Of a stretch of 64,000 nucleotides of DNA, positions 1 through 13,739 are shown piece by piece. Every line of letters begins with the position of its first letter. Within the stretch, counting starts at the first letter, position 1. This DNA is from Nepenthes gracilis (Eukaryota > Streptophyta > Magnoliopsida > Caryophyllales > Nepenthaceae), in assembly GCA_033239525.1 (NCBI GenBank), contig BSYO01000009.1:19923299-19987298 (forward strand). Reading direction: 5' to 3'. A program made the position numbers and the translations under genes. The notes under the pieces were generated by a model. It did not search any database. It saw nothing but the letters and a program-made list of their open reading frames with translations, and was not told the DNA's origin.

Positions 1-701
1 TTATTTTGATAATTCTACAAATTTAATGTATTTGGTCATAATATAAAATTAACCTAAATTTGTCTACAATTAATACTTATTAATTATTTTTATCAATGAC
101 TTTCTGTCACAAATTCAATAAATTCAAATGGCTGAATGTTACAACTATGACCCACCCATCCATTATACTAAGTCTCCCTTTAATATATATTTTTTGAAAT
201 TATAGTTAAAAAAACAGATTTGTTATCCTTCATTTTTATAAATATTGTTTAAAATATGTAATATATACAAATATATATTTTCAATTTAACAATTTTGATT
301 AATTTAATTTAGATTTAATATTTTTTACTTAGAACTTAAACTCAACATGCAATACTTCAGATTGGATTAAAATTAGATATTTCAGCTTATTCATATGTTT
401 AAATCCATTTCCAAACTTTTCTTTTTCTTTTTTTTTTATCACAAAAGAATGAAGTAACAATTCGATAATATTGTTATAATGTTAGCCGATTAATTTTTTG
501 ATAATTTATTAGCTGGACTATTTTTTACAAAAATATTAAAATTTATAATTCAATAAATATAATGTTACTAAAAAAATCTTTAAAAATACTTTAACAAAAT
601 AACTGAGAATATAAAAATATTAAATCTTAAAATTATAATGCGATTTATTAAACATATCTCACTTTAAAATGAGAATCTATATTATATAAGTAAAATATAG
701 T
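1..701. other. AT-rich intergenic DNA
   Basis: Very AT-rich sequence with many short A and T runs. No coding pattern, RNA gene or bounded repeat is recognisable. Confidence 0.6.
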
Positions 702-1754
702 TGTTGGGCCCCGATATAAAGTCCCATAAAAATACGGCCCAGAAGAAAGGTCCAAGCGAGAGGCCCAGAGTAGAAGCCAATGGCCCAAAGACCAAGACTA
801 CAGCAGAAACCCAAGAGGTCCGTCCGCTCGTAAGTAAGCTCGAGGATAACGTTAGCAATATCCGAGTACACAGACACAAAAGGACCGAGAACTCTGGAAG
901 CCCTGCTGCGTTCCAAAATCGTCCGAGAGGTCAAAAATAAGCTCCCGGACTTTCCTCAGAAGATCCTCCAAGAACAACCTCCCCTTACGAGTCCGTGAAC
1001 TCACGAGGAGCCCCACTTGGAGACGAAGACTATCCTATGCTCGAGGATGCCAGCTAAGCGATTTCATCGATTCCCAAGGAAACCTGCAACCATCGTCATT
1101 GTCTCAACAGCAGACGCGCTAGTCAAATCAAGATGGCGACCTAGTTCTCCCCCGGTGGCCAAGGCTAGCGCGTGCCTTACGCGCACGCCAAGAAGCATTA
1201 ATGAGCGCATGGGGACGACGGAGACAGCGTTTGGACAATCCAATGGCTGCCACGCGTCACCTCCCCAACGGCCTGGTTTCTCTTATAAATACTCAGCGAA
1301 GTTCCTCTCATAAGGGACCGGACTCTCTTCCCCCCGAGATTAGCTCCACAAAGAAGGCAAAAAGGCCCACTTCCTTTCGGCCCTAAAACTCTCTCCTCCC
1401 TGTAAAGCAAAACAGGAAGAGTGATAAAGACTCCCAGTGAACATAGCCTTTTAAGGAAGAAACACAAACTAACAGATAAGGAAGGGATTAACCCCAACAC
1501 TTGTATCCCGTAAAGACTTCAACCCAAATAATGAAACACTTTCAAGACCCTGAGTCTCGTGATTTTTTCTCCCCATTCAAGAGGAGGTTTTTCACGTAAA
1601 AAATTCGGTCTCAATCTTTCTCTCATGTCTAACACCACATTTACTTGTGTTGCCCGAAAATAACGTTTCCAATTGAACCTCACGGATCCAGAGACTCGGG
1701 AACACCCCTCATCAATGAGGATCCGCCTGGAGGCCGCGGTTCCAGAACGCAACA
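702..1754 (+). mobile_element. Solo LTR of a plant LTR retrotransposon, about 1.05 kb
   Basis: The segment starts TGTTGGGCCCCG and ends GAACGCAACA, the TG...CA ends expected of an LTR. It contrasts sharply in composition with its AT-rich flanks. A TATA-like TATAAATA lies near 1285, so the promoter would read on the + strand. No primer binding site follows the 3' end and no second copy lies in the window, so this looks like a solo LTR. The flanks (ATAGT and GTAGA) do not form a convincing target duplication, so one edge may be slightly wrong or eroded. Short open frames inside are not genes. Confidence 0.6.
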
Positions 1755-4463
1755 GTAGAAAAGGTTAAGTTTATACTAGGATTAAATTAAATTATAAGTT
1801 ATATCACCTATATATTCTATTAAATTAGTTGAATTAAAGTAAATATATCATCTCTAGATATCTTTATCGATTTTAAGTCAAATTGATCGCTTAAGTGCCT
1901 GATTATTGGCTAATTGGAAAGCTTTCTTTAATATATTTTATTTTAAAATATTGATAATTAACTTTTAATTTAATAATTTTAAAAATAAAAAATGATTTTA
2001 GAAGGTTATTTTAGAAATTTTGAGTTTAAGATATTTAAATTGAAAAAGAATTTTAAAATTATAACAACTTAAAAATATTTATCAATCAATACATATCAAT
2101 AGTAAGCCTTTTTAAATAATGCTAATTTGTTCAAAGTTGTTTAATAAATTAAATTTTTTTCATTGGAAGCATTTATTCTTCCTGTTGGTGAAAATTTTGT
2201 TTTATTATTTGTATTTAAACTTTTGTTATTTTGCTTTCTCCTTTTCTTCAAGGACTTTTGCCTTAAATATTTTATCAATATTAATAGACTGAACAGACTA
2301 TCTCATCCAATCCCAATGGATTGAATCTTAATATCTTGTTGATGAAAAATAAAATATAATTCTTTTCTAAAATTGATAATATCATTTAATATTATGATTT
2401 ACCGGCTAATTTTTGGATTGCTTTTTTATGGGCATCAAAATCAATAGATGGATTGTTTGAATGTGTCATGCTCTAATAAAAAATCAAGTAACGATTTTGC
2501 AGTGTTTGGACAAAGATCGGCCAAGGGATGGTCGAGGATTATTTGAGGAACAAAAGCCACTTGAAATTTATGTGAAGATGTGAAGATTGATCAAAGGTTG
2601 TTCAAGTAGAAAATAACACTAAAAATTTGCACGATATTCTATAAAGTCTGTTGGAGGTCGTTCAAACGACAAAGGACAATGGAGGTCGTGCAAGGTTCGT
2701 GTGAAGTTGATGAAGTGTTGATCAATCAACAAAATTAACTGATAATTCATGCGATGAACAATCAAACGAAAGACATTTTTAATGATCAAGTAGTATTTAT
2801 ATCTAGAATATGTATGATAGATAGTTGTGTGTTATTAGGACAAATTTGGCACATTTGATGTGCGCTGAGGAGGTTTATATGCATTAATTTCAATAAAGCC
2901 AGTACCTGAATAACACATATGTGGATTGCCCAGATAGAATTTTTCCTAATGCACATAAAGAGTACACATGTACTAAGACTATTATAATGCTATGTTTTCT
3001 GCAATTTTGAGGTTATGGAACACAGAATTGGTGTGGGCAAAAAGGCAATATGACAGGAGCTGTAAAAAGAGTTTTAAGAGTAGATTTAACATAAGAAGTC
3101 TCATACAATAGAGAATAGTTAAAGATTCGCACCTAGTTGATATCAGACTAAAATTTCATTATTTACTAAGACTAGATACATTGATCTATTATATGTATAA
3201 TATATATTACCGTTTGGTTACTTTTATTCTTATTATATATATTTTTTTAAATTACTAGATATGTTAGAAATTATATTCAACCAATCATTCATTCAGATTA
3301 TAGTGAAGGGCTTTTAAATATGGTTACTTTATAATCACTACTATTTATGATTTATCATATAATGTTTTACCTAATTTGGAAGGATTTTTCATCATTGTAC
3401 AATATTTTATTTCTTGTGTTTAAATATTTGACCTTTGACAAATAATTTAAATTTATTTCGTTGTGTCAATTATGTATATTTTTATCATAATCCCAACATT
3501 ATATTTCCAAAATAGCAGTATCAAATGATACATTTTAATTAATAAATAGACTTTTTAGTTTCGTGGATATACTTTCCTCATTATCTCACACATTGTGATA
3601 ACATTCAAATTGGAGAAATATTGTTAGATACGACCTTATAAAGTTGTGCATATTAAAATGATATAACATATACTTATTCGTGTATTTATACAAAAATTTG
3701 TTGGTGTAGGTTAATCAATGAGTACACTTAATATTCCAAAGGGAGACTTCAAAATGGAGGAGGGGGGCTTACATTTTCCATAGTGATTAAGCCCTACAAT
3801 CTTCCAATGTTAACTATTAATTTTAAAATACATAACCGTAATTTAGTTATTACAATATAATTAATTTTAAAATTTTTTTTTGTGAAACCCTATAATCTTT
3901 GAATTATTCAATGGAAATTTAACGATTATTATTTGTTATTTTTTAAAATGGTAATATATATGTAATAATAATTATGCTATTGAGTAATTTTTTTGTAATA
4001 TAGATATTTTAATATTTTATAATTTTTTAAAAAATATAACTTATGTTATAATTTTTTAACTATATAAAACAACATTTATTGAATCTTAAGTCAACAAATT
4101 TTATTTAAGTGTGACAATTTTAATTGTCAGCGCTGTGAATGGATACTTACTCATTCAGTGCTGCCAAAATAAAAATAATAATAATAATTAATCCAAAATA
4201 ACTTGACAATATTAAATAATGTGAATCAATTGATTTAGCATACTGCACAAAAATCATCAAGAATGACAAATAATTTAAGTACTGAGATGATATTAAAAAA
4301 TATGTTTTGTAAATAATTTTAAAATATAATATTTTATTTATTAAATATATTAATATATAAAATAAATGAATAAAATAGTGAATTATTTAAAAAGGCCTGG
4401 TTGTTGGGGGCAAAGGGTTACTACAATGCCAAATACGTCGCAATGTGTGCGATTTTATATGGC

Positions 4464-4486
4464 AGCCGTTAAATTATTTAACGGCT
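4464..4486. repeat. Inverted repeat, 10-bp perfect arms
   Basis: Arms AGCCGTTAAA and TTTAACGGCT surround a 3-4 base centre. With the second hairpin 60 bp downstream it may belong to a small fold-back transposon, but no target duplication was identified. Confidence 0.5.
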
Positions 4487-4546
4487 ACTGTTTTTTCTTT
4501 TATTATAAAATATTAACTTATTGAAAACAGTTGGCTGGCCCGTAAT

Positions 4547-4571
4547 TGTTGGATGAAAATATCATCCAACA
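4547..4571. repeat. Inverted repeat, 10-bp perfect arms
   Basis: Arms TGTTGGATGA and TCATCCAACA flank AAATA. It lies 60 bp from the preceding hairpin in a slightly GC-richer island of otherwise AT-rich sequence. Confidence 0.5.
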
Positions 4572-7500
4572 GCTGCAGCATAGCCATGTATTCTAAACCT
4601 AACTATCACAAAACGATAGTTGTATTTGGAGCAATATTATTATTTGATAAAACAGCTCACTCATTTGTTTAGTTATTTGAGACTTTTTAGAATGTCACGA
4701 TAGATGGATTCCTCAAACTGTTTTTATTAATCAAAATGTCGCAATGGCTAAGGCTATTATAAGGTGATATCGTCAACATTGCACAGTCTTTATACTTAAC
4801 ATATTATGTAAAATACTACTAAATATTTTGGTAGTCTTGATGGGTTACTTTCTAAATTTAGTAGATATATGTATTGATATGATGATAAAATATAATTTGA
4901 AAGTGCTTAGTCAATTATAGTATTCGTAGAGGAAGGTGCTAATACATGGCTATGACTAGATTGAATGTATTGTCTAAGACATAAATGGATAGCAGATTTC
5001 ATGAAAATTGTAGTCACATTGGAAATTAGAAATATACAATTAAGCTAAAGTATTAATAGTGATCTAAATAATTATTTGAGATGTAATCTTAATATGAGAG
5101 ACCTTTTTATAATTTTGATGGAATACTTGAAAAAATAGACATAAAAAATTATTTATTTAATATAAATCGAGTAGAAAAATTTTAATTTAATAATGTTTGA
5201 TTGTTTAATTATGATTCAAGTTTTAAAAATATATTCTCCAATAATTTTTAAATTAGTATAAATAAAATTATTAAAAATAATAACCATATATGTACTAATT
5301 AAAAGTAATTAGTATAAGTCTCTGGCGTCCTAGCAGCCCTCGTATGAGGGTTAATAGCCAGTATGAAAAGATTTGCTGTTTTGGAGTAATTTGATTAGCT
5401 TAACGTATATTTACCGGGACAAGGGAGGCTTCATCTCTTAAAAAAATAAAATCTATTTTTTTCTCAATTTAAGATATAGATATTTAAATAAATAATTATA
5501 ATTTAATTATTTTTTAAAATATAAAAAATTAAATTAAATTTAATTATTAAATTATAATTATTTATTTTAAAATAAATAATTAAAATATAAAAAAAAAAAA
5601 CAATAATCTACATCTCTTAAAAGAACGAAGCCACCCCCAACCCATATATCTGCTAAAGACTTATCCTTCCCCTCGTGCAATTACTACGATCCTATCTTGA
5701 TGCCACGTGACGCTTATCCAACGGTGACAAGTAAGCAATCTCTCCCTCACATCCAATCTTGATGTGTTGTGCCGAAATATGTTACAATTTGCTAAAAAAA
5801 CAATCAAAATTTTCCTATTTTTTTTATAAAAAAAATTTAGCAGTTAAAAGTTCGATTTATACGAAATAATGTTTTATAAATATATTTTTATGTTGCCATC
5901 CCTACTTATTTGTTGTTATCTCCTAATAAATTGAATTATTTTTTCACAAAAAATTCACTTTTCTTTGGTGGTTTATATAGTAAGACTAAATTTAAATATA
6001 AAAAGTTTCATATTTTTATTAAAGAAAAATAAAAAAAGAAAAATGAATTAAAAAATTCACCAAAAAATTGATGCTCACTAGCTATTAATTGAAGTAACTG
6101 AGTTTTTGTAACCTTTTTTTTTGTCAGTTAAATTTTTTATTTTGATTAAATAATTATTAAAATATTACTATTAAATAGATGAAATAAAACATATTTATAG
6201 TAGTATATATTGATTCATTATGACGTATTTATAATGATTTTACATGCGTGAGTATCTAAATTTTCTTTCAATATTATTTGCTTATATCTTGATCGTTGAG
6301 AATCATTATCTTCGTGAAATTTAGACAATTATTTTTTTATATTTTTTTGAGCTTTAAATCACCAGAATAATTAATGATAACAAAGTTAACTATCGATGAA
6401 ATGCTGCAAGAGTAATATTTATCACTCGCCTTTTTTAACTCTTTTATTGGAATATAATTAATGTTAATTCTTAACTTTATGAATTTAGAATGAATTTGGG
6501 GTGAATCGTGCCATGTTTTATGAATTTGGACTGGGATTTAACATAAAGCATTAATGGATCTTCGATAATCTTTTATGAATATATCAATAAATAAATTTAA
6601 GGGTAATAAAAAAATTAAGTCGGATGATCTTTGAATTCAAATAAGACATGCATGTAAGCATAAATTTAGATTGTAAATTTTAAATTTAAGTATATTTTAT
6701 TAAATTATAAAAAATATATATAATAATATTTTTTTTAAATTTTAAGTTACTCATATAAATAAAATCATATAGATGTGATAAATTTCAATACAATTAAAAG
6801 ACTAAGATAATGATATTATATAAATTTGTTTATAAATTTGCTAAAAAGTATTAGAAAAAACTTCTTAAATTGTTGTAAGATAATTTTATTTTATTATATG
6901 GATATTATTTATTTGTTTTTATTAGTATATATTTGATATTTGTGATAAAATATTAACGGCTAAAATATATAATTTAAAGGTAAAATTTTATACCTTTTGT
7001 AATATAATTATTTGTCACTAAGCATACTTTTTAGTGATGTATTTAATTAATATTAGTGACAATATATATGCTACTAAAATATATTTTAGTAATACAATTA
7101 TTTTTTATCATTATAGAGTATTACTCAGTTACAAAATATTTTTATTACTAAAAAATTTTTTTAGTATAAAATAATCAATTCATCGTTAAAGTGTTTAGAG
7201 ATAGATTTTTAATGACAATCTAATGATAAATTTATACATCATTATTAAATTTTTTTATTGATAAATTTATAATTAATAGTGATAAAATATTTTTTTATTA
7301 AAAATAAAAATTATTTTAGTGAACATTGGTGCACGTGGAGAGAAAACGTGGTCTGTGTGTATGAGATGTTACAAATGAAACATGTCTTTTAACATTTTAA
7401 TAATGATATTTTTATTTGGAACAATAATAATTACGTGGTAATGCCACGTTGACTTGTTACTTATGTGGTGATCGCATAAGTGACGGTTGCGATTAATCGG

Positions 7501-7660
7501 TGAAAAATACAATTTGTATATTCATGTGCACATTATTTATATTAAAATTATTAAAATTAAATATAACTCTTATTTTATTTTAATTTTTATTTGTTATATT
7601 TTTATATTAAAAATAATAATTTTAATATAAATAAATATATAAATAATATTTAATCGGTAT

Positions 7661-8220
7661 GGCTAAAATCAGGTCGGCCTAAATCTAGTCCACAGACATA
7701 TAAGAGGCCCAAGTAATGATAGCCCAATAGAAGGTGCAAGGGCTGAACTAAGGGGCATGACTCAAACTGTCAAGCATTGAAGGATTATAATGGAGTACAA
7801 AATGAGCTACTTCAAAAGACAGCTGCGGCAATTCCAACGGATGGAAGTCAAGTGATCCGGTCACTAGATGAATACGGCTATTACATGTACAAATAATGTC
7901 CTTTATTATCGAAAAGGCATCTAGCCAACCTATTGATTCCGGGATTCGTCAACCAAACGGTGCCCATTATTATAAATATACTATCTCCCTGCAAAAAAAG
8001 GGGAGAAAGTGCAACAAAAGTTTGAGACAGAGTCATATAACAAAACTGAAAAGTAGTGAGCCATTTTACCAACCGAGTGCACAATTCACAAAGTAAGATA
8101 CTTCACCAGCCGAGTATATCACCCAAAACTGCTCTTCTAAACAAATGTACTAAATAGAATATTGCCTACCAAATAAATACTCATCCCCATCTACTTACAT
8201 TCTTATACTTATTTCTTTGC
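7661..8220 (+). mobile_element. LTR-like retrotransposon remnant
   Basis: The island starts TGGCTAAAATCAGGTCGG after an AT-rich stretch and contains the GGCCCAA-type words common in plant LTRs. It has a TATA-like TATAAATATA near 7971, a purine-rich segment after it, and a CA at about 8221. No target duplication or primer binding site was found, so both edges are approximate. Open frames on both strands here are short and overlapping, without known domains. Confidence 0.4.
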
Positions 8221-9029
8221 ATGTTTTTATTCTACATAAAAAAAATCATAACTTGAACGTCGAAAAATTTATTAGGGAAATGAATCTCATTTACCTTTTA
8301 CATCTTATTTATTTTATTATGGTACATAAGATTCAAATTCTAAGTGATGAATATCAAACTTACTCCAATTTAAGCAACCAAGTGCATTCAAATAACTATT
8401 TAATTCGTATAATAATTTAAATTTTTGAGATATATTAATACTATTATTAATTAATCACGTATTGTTATTCACGTTGGAAAAATATTGGTCACATTTTTTC
8501 TCTATTTTGTTTATATTTATTGTTTTTAGGGCCAGTTTGTTTTGTTAAGAAAAAAAAAAGACTTTTCACCACATAATTTTTATTCCTTTTTTGATGTCTA
8601 ATGGAATATAAAATAATAAGTCGATAAATTTTTATGATTCAAAACTAATTCTAAATTTTAAAAATTAATTTTCTATTTAATATGATTAAAATTTATAGGC
8701 TAAAACTGAGAATATATTTTTTTTACTATGCCTTTTATAAGTTTATTTTAAATATTATATTTGTAATAACAGTCAAATTTTTAAATATAAGAATGTCTTA
8801 CTCATAATCTACATATCATTCGTAGTCCCGCCATGGTAATGTGATGATAATATTATTTGTATTAGCTTTAAAATGCCATTATCTATGAAATTTGGGGAGC
8901 TTATCTCTTTAAAAGATGGATTAATTCAATATTTTTTAATTTTAGTTATTCAATATTAATCTAATGATTGTATTATTTACTATTAAAAAAATATTGTTAA
9001 ATTTTTATTTATTATTGATGTATCATTAG
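8221..9029. other. AT-rich intergenic DNA
   Basis: No gene or bounded repeat seen. The word GGGCCAGTTTGTTTTG near 8529 resembles one end of a Tourist-like MITE, but no matching opposite end was found. Confidence 0.5.
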
Positions 9030-10270
9030 TCTCCGAGTTGTACGGATTATGGAGCTATTTGATCTTCAGCTACCAATTCAATTAGATTGGGTCCAATCTT
9101 TATCTTTATAAAACTGAAACTTGTACACCACAAACTATATACAGGATGTCAGAGGATTGACGGGACTTACTCTCTAATTTTTTCTCCGATGCTCAAGTCA
9201 AAAATATTTCAAATAAATAGAAAGATGCAAGGAGAATGTATGAGAATGTAAAGTTACATTTATGTGGAAAATGTGAGAGAAAGATTAGGCTCCTATTGTA
9301 TGCATGGCGTGGGGCCGGCTTAGAGAAATGAAAGACTTGGCTCGATGGGTTTTACGCGGTCAGTGGCTCATTAGGATTACAATCGATGAGTAACTCACTA
9401 GGGATGCACTTGAAAAGTGGCTCACTGTGGGTACATTTAGTAAGTAGTTTATTATGGTTACACTCGGTGAATGGCTTACCGGGGTACACTTGAAAAGTGA
9501 CACATTAGGGTTACACTTGGTAAGCAACTCACTAGGAGTGAGGAGACGTAGAGAAAATTGTATTAGGGGAAGAGGGCTTAAGTCCCTCCTAACGCTCTGG
9601 GCGATTAATGGGTCTCACCTTGATCCAAAAGAGCTTCCAGATATCGAAAAGGGCTTCCATTGGAGACGTTAGAAAAGTCCCTAAAGGTCTTAAGAGAAGT
9701 CTCTTCTCTTCTCCCCAAGGTCTCCGGAAAAGTCCCCTAGAGAAGTCTTTTTGGAAGTCTCCCTGTTTCGTGGTGGCGATGAGTATTTGTAATACTTCGT
9801 GGAGAAGGTTTTTAGTGTCAAGGTTCGTGACAGGTGTCGCATTTGGGTTCGTAGGCTGTTGGAGCGTTAATTGGAGCCATCTTTATCAGACGTTGTCTTG
9901 CGATGGTAAAGTGGTCGTTGGTGGTACCCCCAATTCAATCGTCAGATGATTGGATTAACAGTTTCAGGTGATGCCTGCATATGCGTGCTTAGAGCACCAC
10001 AAGCATATACTCTGATCGCTGTACTGGTTGCCTGGCTAAGAGGCTTATGGATTGGTCCGTCCGTGTATACTGTTGGTTGAGCCACTAACACTTGTCCTCT
10101 TAGCCAATTATTCCCTGGGCCTCATCTTAGCCGCTATAATGGTAATTGATTTAGGCCGGATCAATCCTCTTACTAAAGCTTTATTCGTTGCTCACTAAAC
10201 CCATCCCTGCGTGCCGGTGGTTAGGCTTATACTGGACCAGCTCACAGTGTTGTTGGACCCATCAATTATT
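9030..10270. repeat. Dispersed repeat with tandem array (copy A of a three-copy family)
   Basis: A GC-richer block beginning near a GAGCTATTTGATCTTC-like word. It then has the phrase GATGCTCAAGTCAAAAA, a short tandem array, and a long non-coding 3' half. The blocks at 49620-50880 and 62275-63122 show the same order: a similar 5' word, the phrase CAAGTCAGAAA or its decayed form, a poly-T or AAAGATGTAGA-like stretch, then short tandem repeats. No terminal inverted repeats, target duplications or transposase were found, so the class is unknown. Edges are approximate. Confidence 0.45.
9362..9539 (+). repeat. 27-bp tandem array, about 6.5 imperfect copies
   Basis: Units such as AGTGGCTCACT..., AGTAACTCACT... 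and AGTGACACATT... repeat every 26-27 bases with substitutions. The array sits inside the dispersed repeat at 9030-10270. Confidence 0.7.
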
Positions 10271-11359
10271 AAAAAATATTAATATCATCTGTTTAATATT
10301 AATTGGATGACTGTAATTGAAATAAGTTAAATCAATTTATCTTTTAAATGTATAGACTTCCGAAATTTGTTACCTATACATGCGTATAACTTTACTCAAC
10401 ATTACATAGGAAGATTAGTGTGCTAAGTGCGTACATAAGTTATTCCACCAACTCCAATCCTATAATTTTAAAAATATTTATCAAATGTTTATAAATGATT
10501 CTATGTTTTAACAAACACTAAATGTGAATATTTATGGCTTAAAGTATCAATCGAATAACATACCTATACAATTAAAAAATGAGAATTATAGATATTAAAC
10601 TTTAAAAAACTTTCATAAGACGACTTTAATATCATATTAATAAGCTAACGAATTCGAGGTCTGAACCTCTCTTTTAAGGGATTGATTTGACACTTTTTAA
10701 TTATTATTGTATGATTAATATTAAACAATTGAGATATTTTTTTAAAAATTAAATATCTTTTTTAAAATACAATCATCTGATTAATATTGAATTATTATAA
10801 TTAAAAAAAATTGAATTAATACCTCTTTTCAGAGGGGTAGTGTTCCTGAATTAATAAGCTAGCTACTTACTAACAAAGAATTATAATATATAATCATTCT
10901 TAAACTTGGGTAATAGCTTGTGCTTTGTGGCATCCAATGTGTGAACTCGACTAAAATAACATGCATGTATATATGGGTTTTCATATTATAGTCAATTCTC
11001 TTGCTCAAACATCACTATTCTTATTGATTTAAAATTGTGATCACATGTTGGGAATTTTTTGGCAATAGTATAATGGCAAAGAATAACTAGGATCAAAACA
11101 GTTCATATTAAATTCTATAATTTTACATTGAATTCACAATTAATTTTGTAATTATTTTATAAATATGTAGTTCGTATGACTTATATATCTATAGTTAAGG
11201 TTTATAAACTTGTTATAATGGATGATGTTATAAATTCATTTTTATATCTAATTTATTTATCTATTTATTTATAACTTATTTTATGTTGATGGGAAGAGAT
11301 CAGCAGTTGAAATTTTATGTTAAATGATTACTTTAGCATGACATAGGAAGTTTTATATT
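10271..11359. other. AT-rich intergenic DNA
   Basis: No coding pattern. A run near 10635-10860 carries several local near-palindromic AT segments, but no bounded element was found. Confidence 0.5.
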
Positions 11360-12549
11360 TGATAAGTAAGTCCATAGTGGGTTGGTCCAATAAAAAAAAG
11401 GCCCAAAATCTAAGAAAGTCCAGATGCGTATTTGGACAGTCAACGCTAACGTTGACCGTGTGAAAGGCCAATTGGGCGGCAAACACGTTCCCTTAAGACG
11501 GTCAACATCTCTGTTGTTTTGGAGTACTGTAGCAAGCAGACCTAGAAGAGATAAAAATCTTATATAGGACAGGCCCAATTTGGCCCACGTTCCTGTACAC
11601 GACAAGCAATGATCCATTTTCCTAATTTTGCACATTCCTTGAAGCTAATCTGCACTAAAAAGGATATCAATAGATTCAACGCCCTTACTATAAAAAAAGG
11701 CGTCAGATTCTCTCTTCCTACCTATAATAGACTCTAACGGTAACAAAAACGTAGAAGAAAGACAAATAATCTGGAGAATCGTTACCCGCCCAGAAAGAAA
11801 ATGATCCCAGCAGATTGTACAAGTTAAATCTTCCTGCTTAAGAAATGTCGTCCAACACGATGCAGGAATTGCGTATTCTTGGCCAAGGAAGATCGCCCTG
11901 CCCTCTTTCTATATAACCCCACGGAGTCTCAATTCCAGAGGGGAGAAGGAGGAAACAAAAAAGAATTACGATATAAAAATCCCTGAGCATACTAACGCTC
12001 GTTTCTAAACATACAATCGTTTCTTGTAATAATCCCATACTAAGCATTCAGATTTCAGAGACTCCCCTCACTCCCTGAGTTCTGTCCTTTAAAATTTTCG
12101 TGCTTACAGGACTTAGCTTCCCACTCGTTCTCCATGAACATTGAGTCGGAAAACTGCGTTCTCGACGAGCGGCAAGAACGTCTTTTACGTTTGAAAGCGA
12201 ACGTTCCTTCCCACCTCAATCTCTCTCTCTCAACTCTCATTTCTAATTACATTCTTATAAGTCGAAGGCCTATTGCTGACTTAAGCGTTGGAAGTATTTT
12301 CGGTGGGACAACATCCCGTCGATATTTTACCTTTTGTTTCTCAACTCTCATTTCTAATTGCATTCTTATAAGTCGAAGGCCTATTGCTGACTTGAATGTT
12401 GGAGTATTTTCGGTGGGACAACATCCCGTCGACATCTTATCTCTTGTTTGTTGTAGTGGTGTGTAGGGTCCAGACTCGGTGAACGGTGCCGAATCCAAAC
12501 GACCCAATTGATCCAAACCTGTTTGAAATTCGGATACTGATACGCATTA
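11360..12549 (+). mobile_element. Solo LTR, family 'A' copy 1, with ATATT target duplication
   Basis: Starts TGATAAGTAAG and ends ACGCATTA (ancestrally CGCATCA, judged from the other copies). The flanking pentamers 11355-11359 and 12550-12554 are both ATATT, a perfect 5-bp target duplication. A TATA box (TATATAAC) lies at 11910-11917, so the LTR reads on the + strand. Family words include repeated GGTCAACG/CGTTGACC palindromic pieces near the start and GTGTGTAGGGTCC near the end. Related copies lie at 43851-48682, 45079-46249 and 60156-61074. No internal element sequence remains. Open frames inside are incidental. Confidence 0.85.
12230..12451 (+). repeat. 111-bp tandem duplication inside the solo LTR
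   Basis: The block from TCAACTCTCATTTCTAAT to the TTTTCGGTGGGACAAC region occurs twice in a row with a period of 111 bases and a few substitutions. The copy ending at 48682 has this block once, so the duplication is private to this LTR. Confidence 0.85.
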
Positions 12550-13739
12550 ATATTGTTAAAAAATATTTTAATTATTTTTAAAATATATTTAATAATATAT
12601 TATTTTATATAATTATATATATTAATAATTTATATAAAAATAAATAAATAAATAAATAAATGGCATGCATCTTACAAGTCCAAATAATGTTGAAATTGTG
12701 TCACGTAGCATTTCTAAACTCATATCAGAAAGCATTTGCATTTGTAAGAGCATGGGGTTAGTATCATTAAAGATTTTAATGACCTAATATTTTATATATT
12801 TAGTTATATAATAAAATAATTAAACACTTTGTTATTTAAAATATTTTAATATTACTTAAAATAATGCACTTAAATTCTTCGTGAAAAACGAGGGATGGCC
12901 ATCAATTTTTGTAGACCAAACTTAAATGATATTTGGTTCGCAGAAAAAAAATAAAAATTAATGGGGTTAAATTAAATAATATTAAGAGTAAGTATTATTT
13001 TTTTAATTATATGACAAATAAATTTTATTATTAAAAATAAAATAAAACAAATATCACCACGAACGGCGACCAAGGACCAGTTGGACGGGACCTTCCCATT
13101 AGTCATTGACTGACCCGACCATTAGGCTTGTCGGCGTCGGCGTCGGCATCGATGTTAATCGTCAGTGAAATTAATCATAATTATTTTATTTTATCTATAA
13201 TAATATAAAAGTTGACGTTTTAGTAGGGGTTAATTATTTATAATTTTTAATAATAAAATATATTATGTGATAGAAATCTTATAGAGTAAATTTTTCAAAA
13301 AAATAGGAAATTTGAAAGATTATAAATATTTAAAATGTTTTCCAGACGTTAAACAGTTAAACAGAAAAAGGCATATTTAACCTGTCCTGCACTCCACGCA
13401 ATCCCTTTACTACGGCAAAGCTGTCTTCTGGTAGAGTTCAAAGGACGGGATTCGGGGGTATCCTTCTCCTCATTTGAACCGTCGGATGTAAAATATGACG
13501 GCCCACACGTTTTGAATGAATAATATAATATGAGCCGTTCGATTTTAAATTTAATCATCCAAAATACGTAACCGTCAGATTTTATATCCGATGATTCAGA
13601 TTAAGAGAAGGACGCCCCCTCAATCCCAAACGACGAGGGCAAAATTGGAAATGGATTCGCAACCAATAAAAAATTACATTTTGATCCATCAAAAGCACCT
13701 GTCACCTTTTCGATTGAAGGGGCGGGATTTATGCCGCTC
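12550..13739. other. Intergenic DNA and probable upstream region of the flippase gene
   Basis: AT-rich until about 13050, then mixed. It has an (AAAT)n run at 12637-12661 and a GTCGGC hexamer repeat near 13130. The part 13370-13740 is less AT-rich and has several GTCGGAT/CCGTCAGAT words. It probably contains promoter sequence for the gene starting near 13.75 kb, but no TATA box could be assigned with confidence. Confidence 0.4.

Larger units (their letters stand above)
1755..7660. other. Long AT-rich intergenic interval with eroded repeats
   Basis: No gene is recognisable over almost 6 kb. The part around 2440-3180 is less AT-rich and may be an eroded transposon, but no ends or domains are visible. 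Two neat inverted repeats occur at 4464-4486 and 4547-4571. A moderately GC-richer patch at 5630-5780 has no coding pattern. Confidence 0.5.

Noticed and set aside
702..1754. Target duplication for the first solo LTR
   Set aside because: Flanks ATAGT and GTAGA do not match well enough to claim one.
9454..9949. Two overlapping frames of 72 and 113 codons in copy A of the dispersed repeat
   Set aside because: They start in or near the 27-bp array and have no domain; copies B and C do not keep them open.
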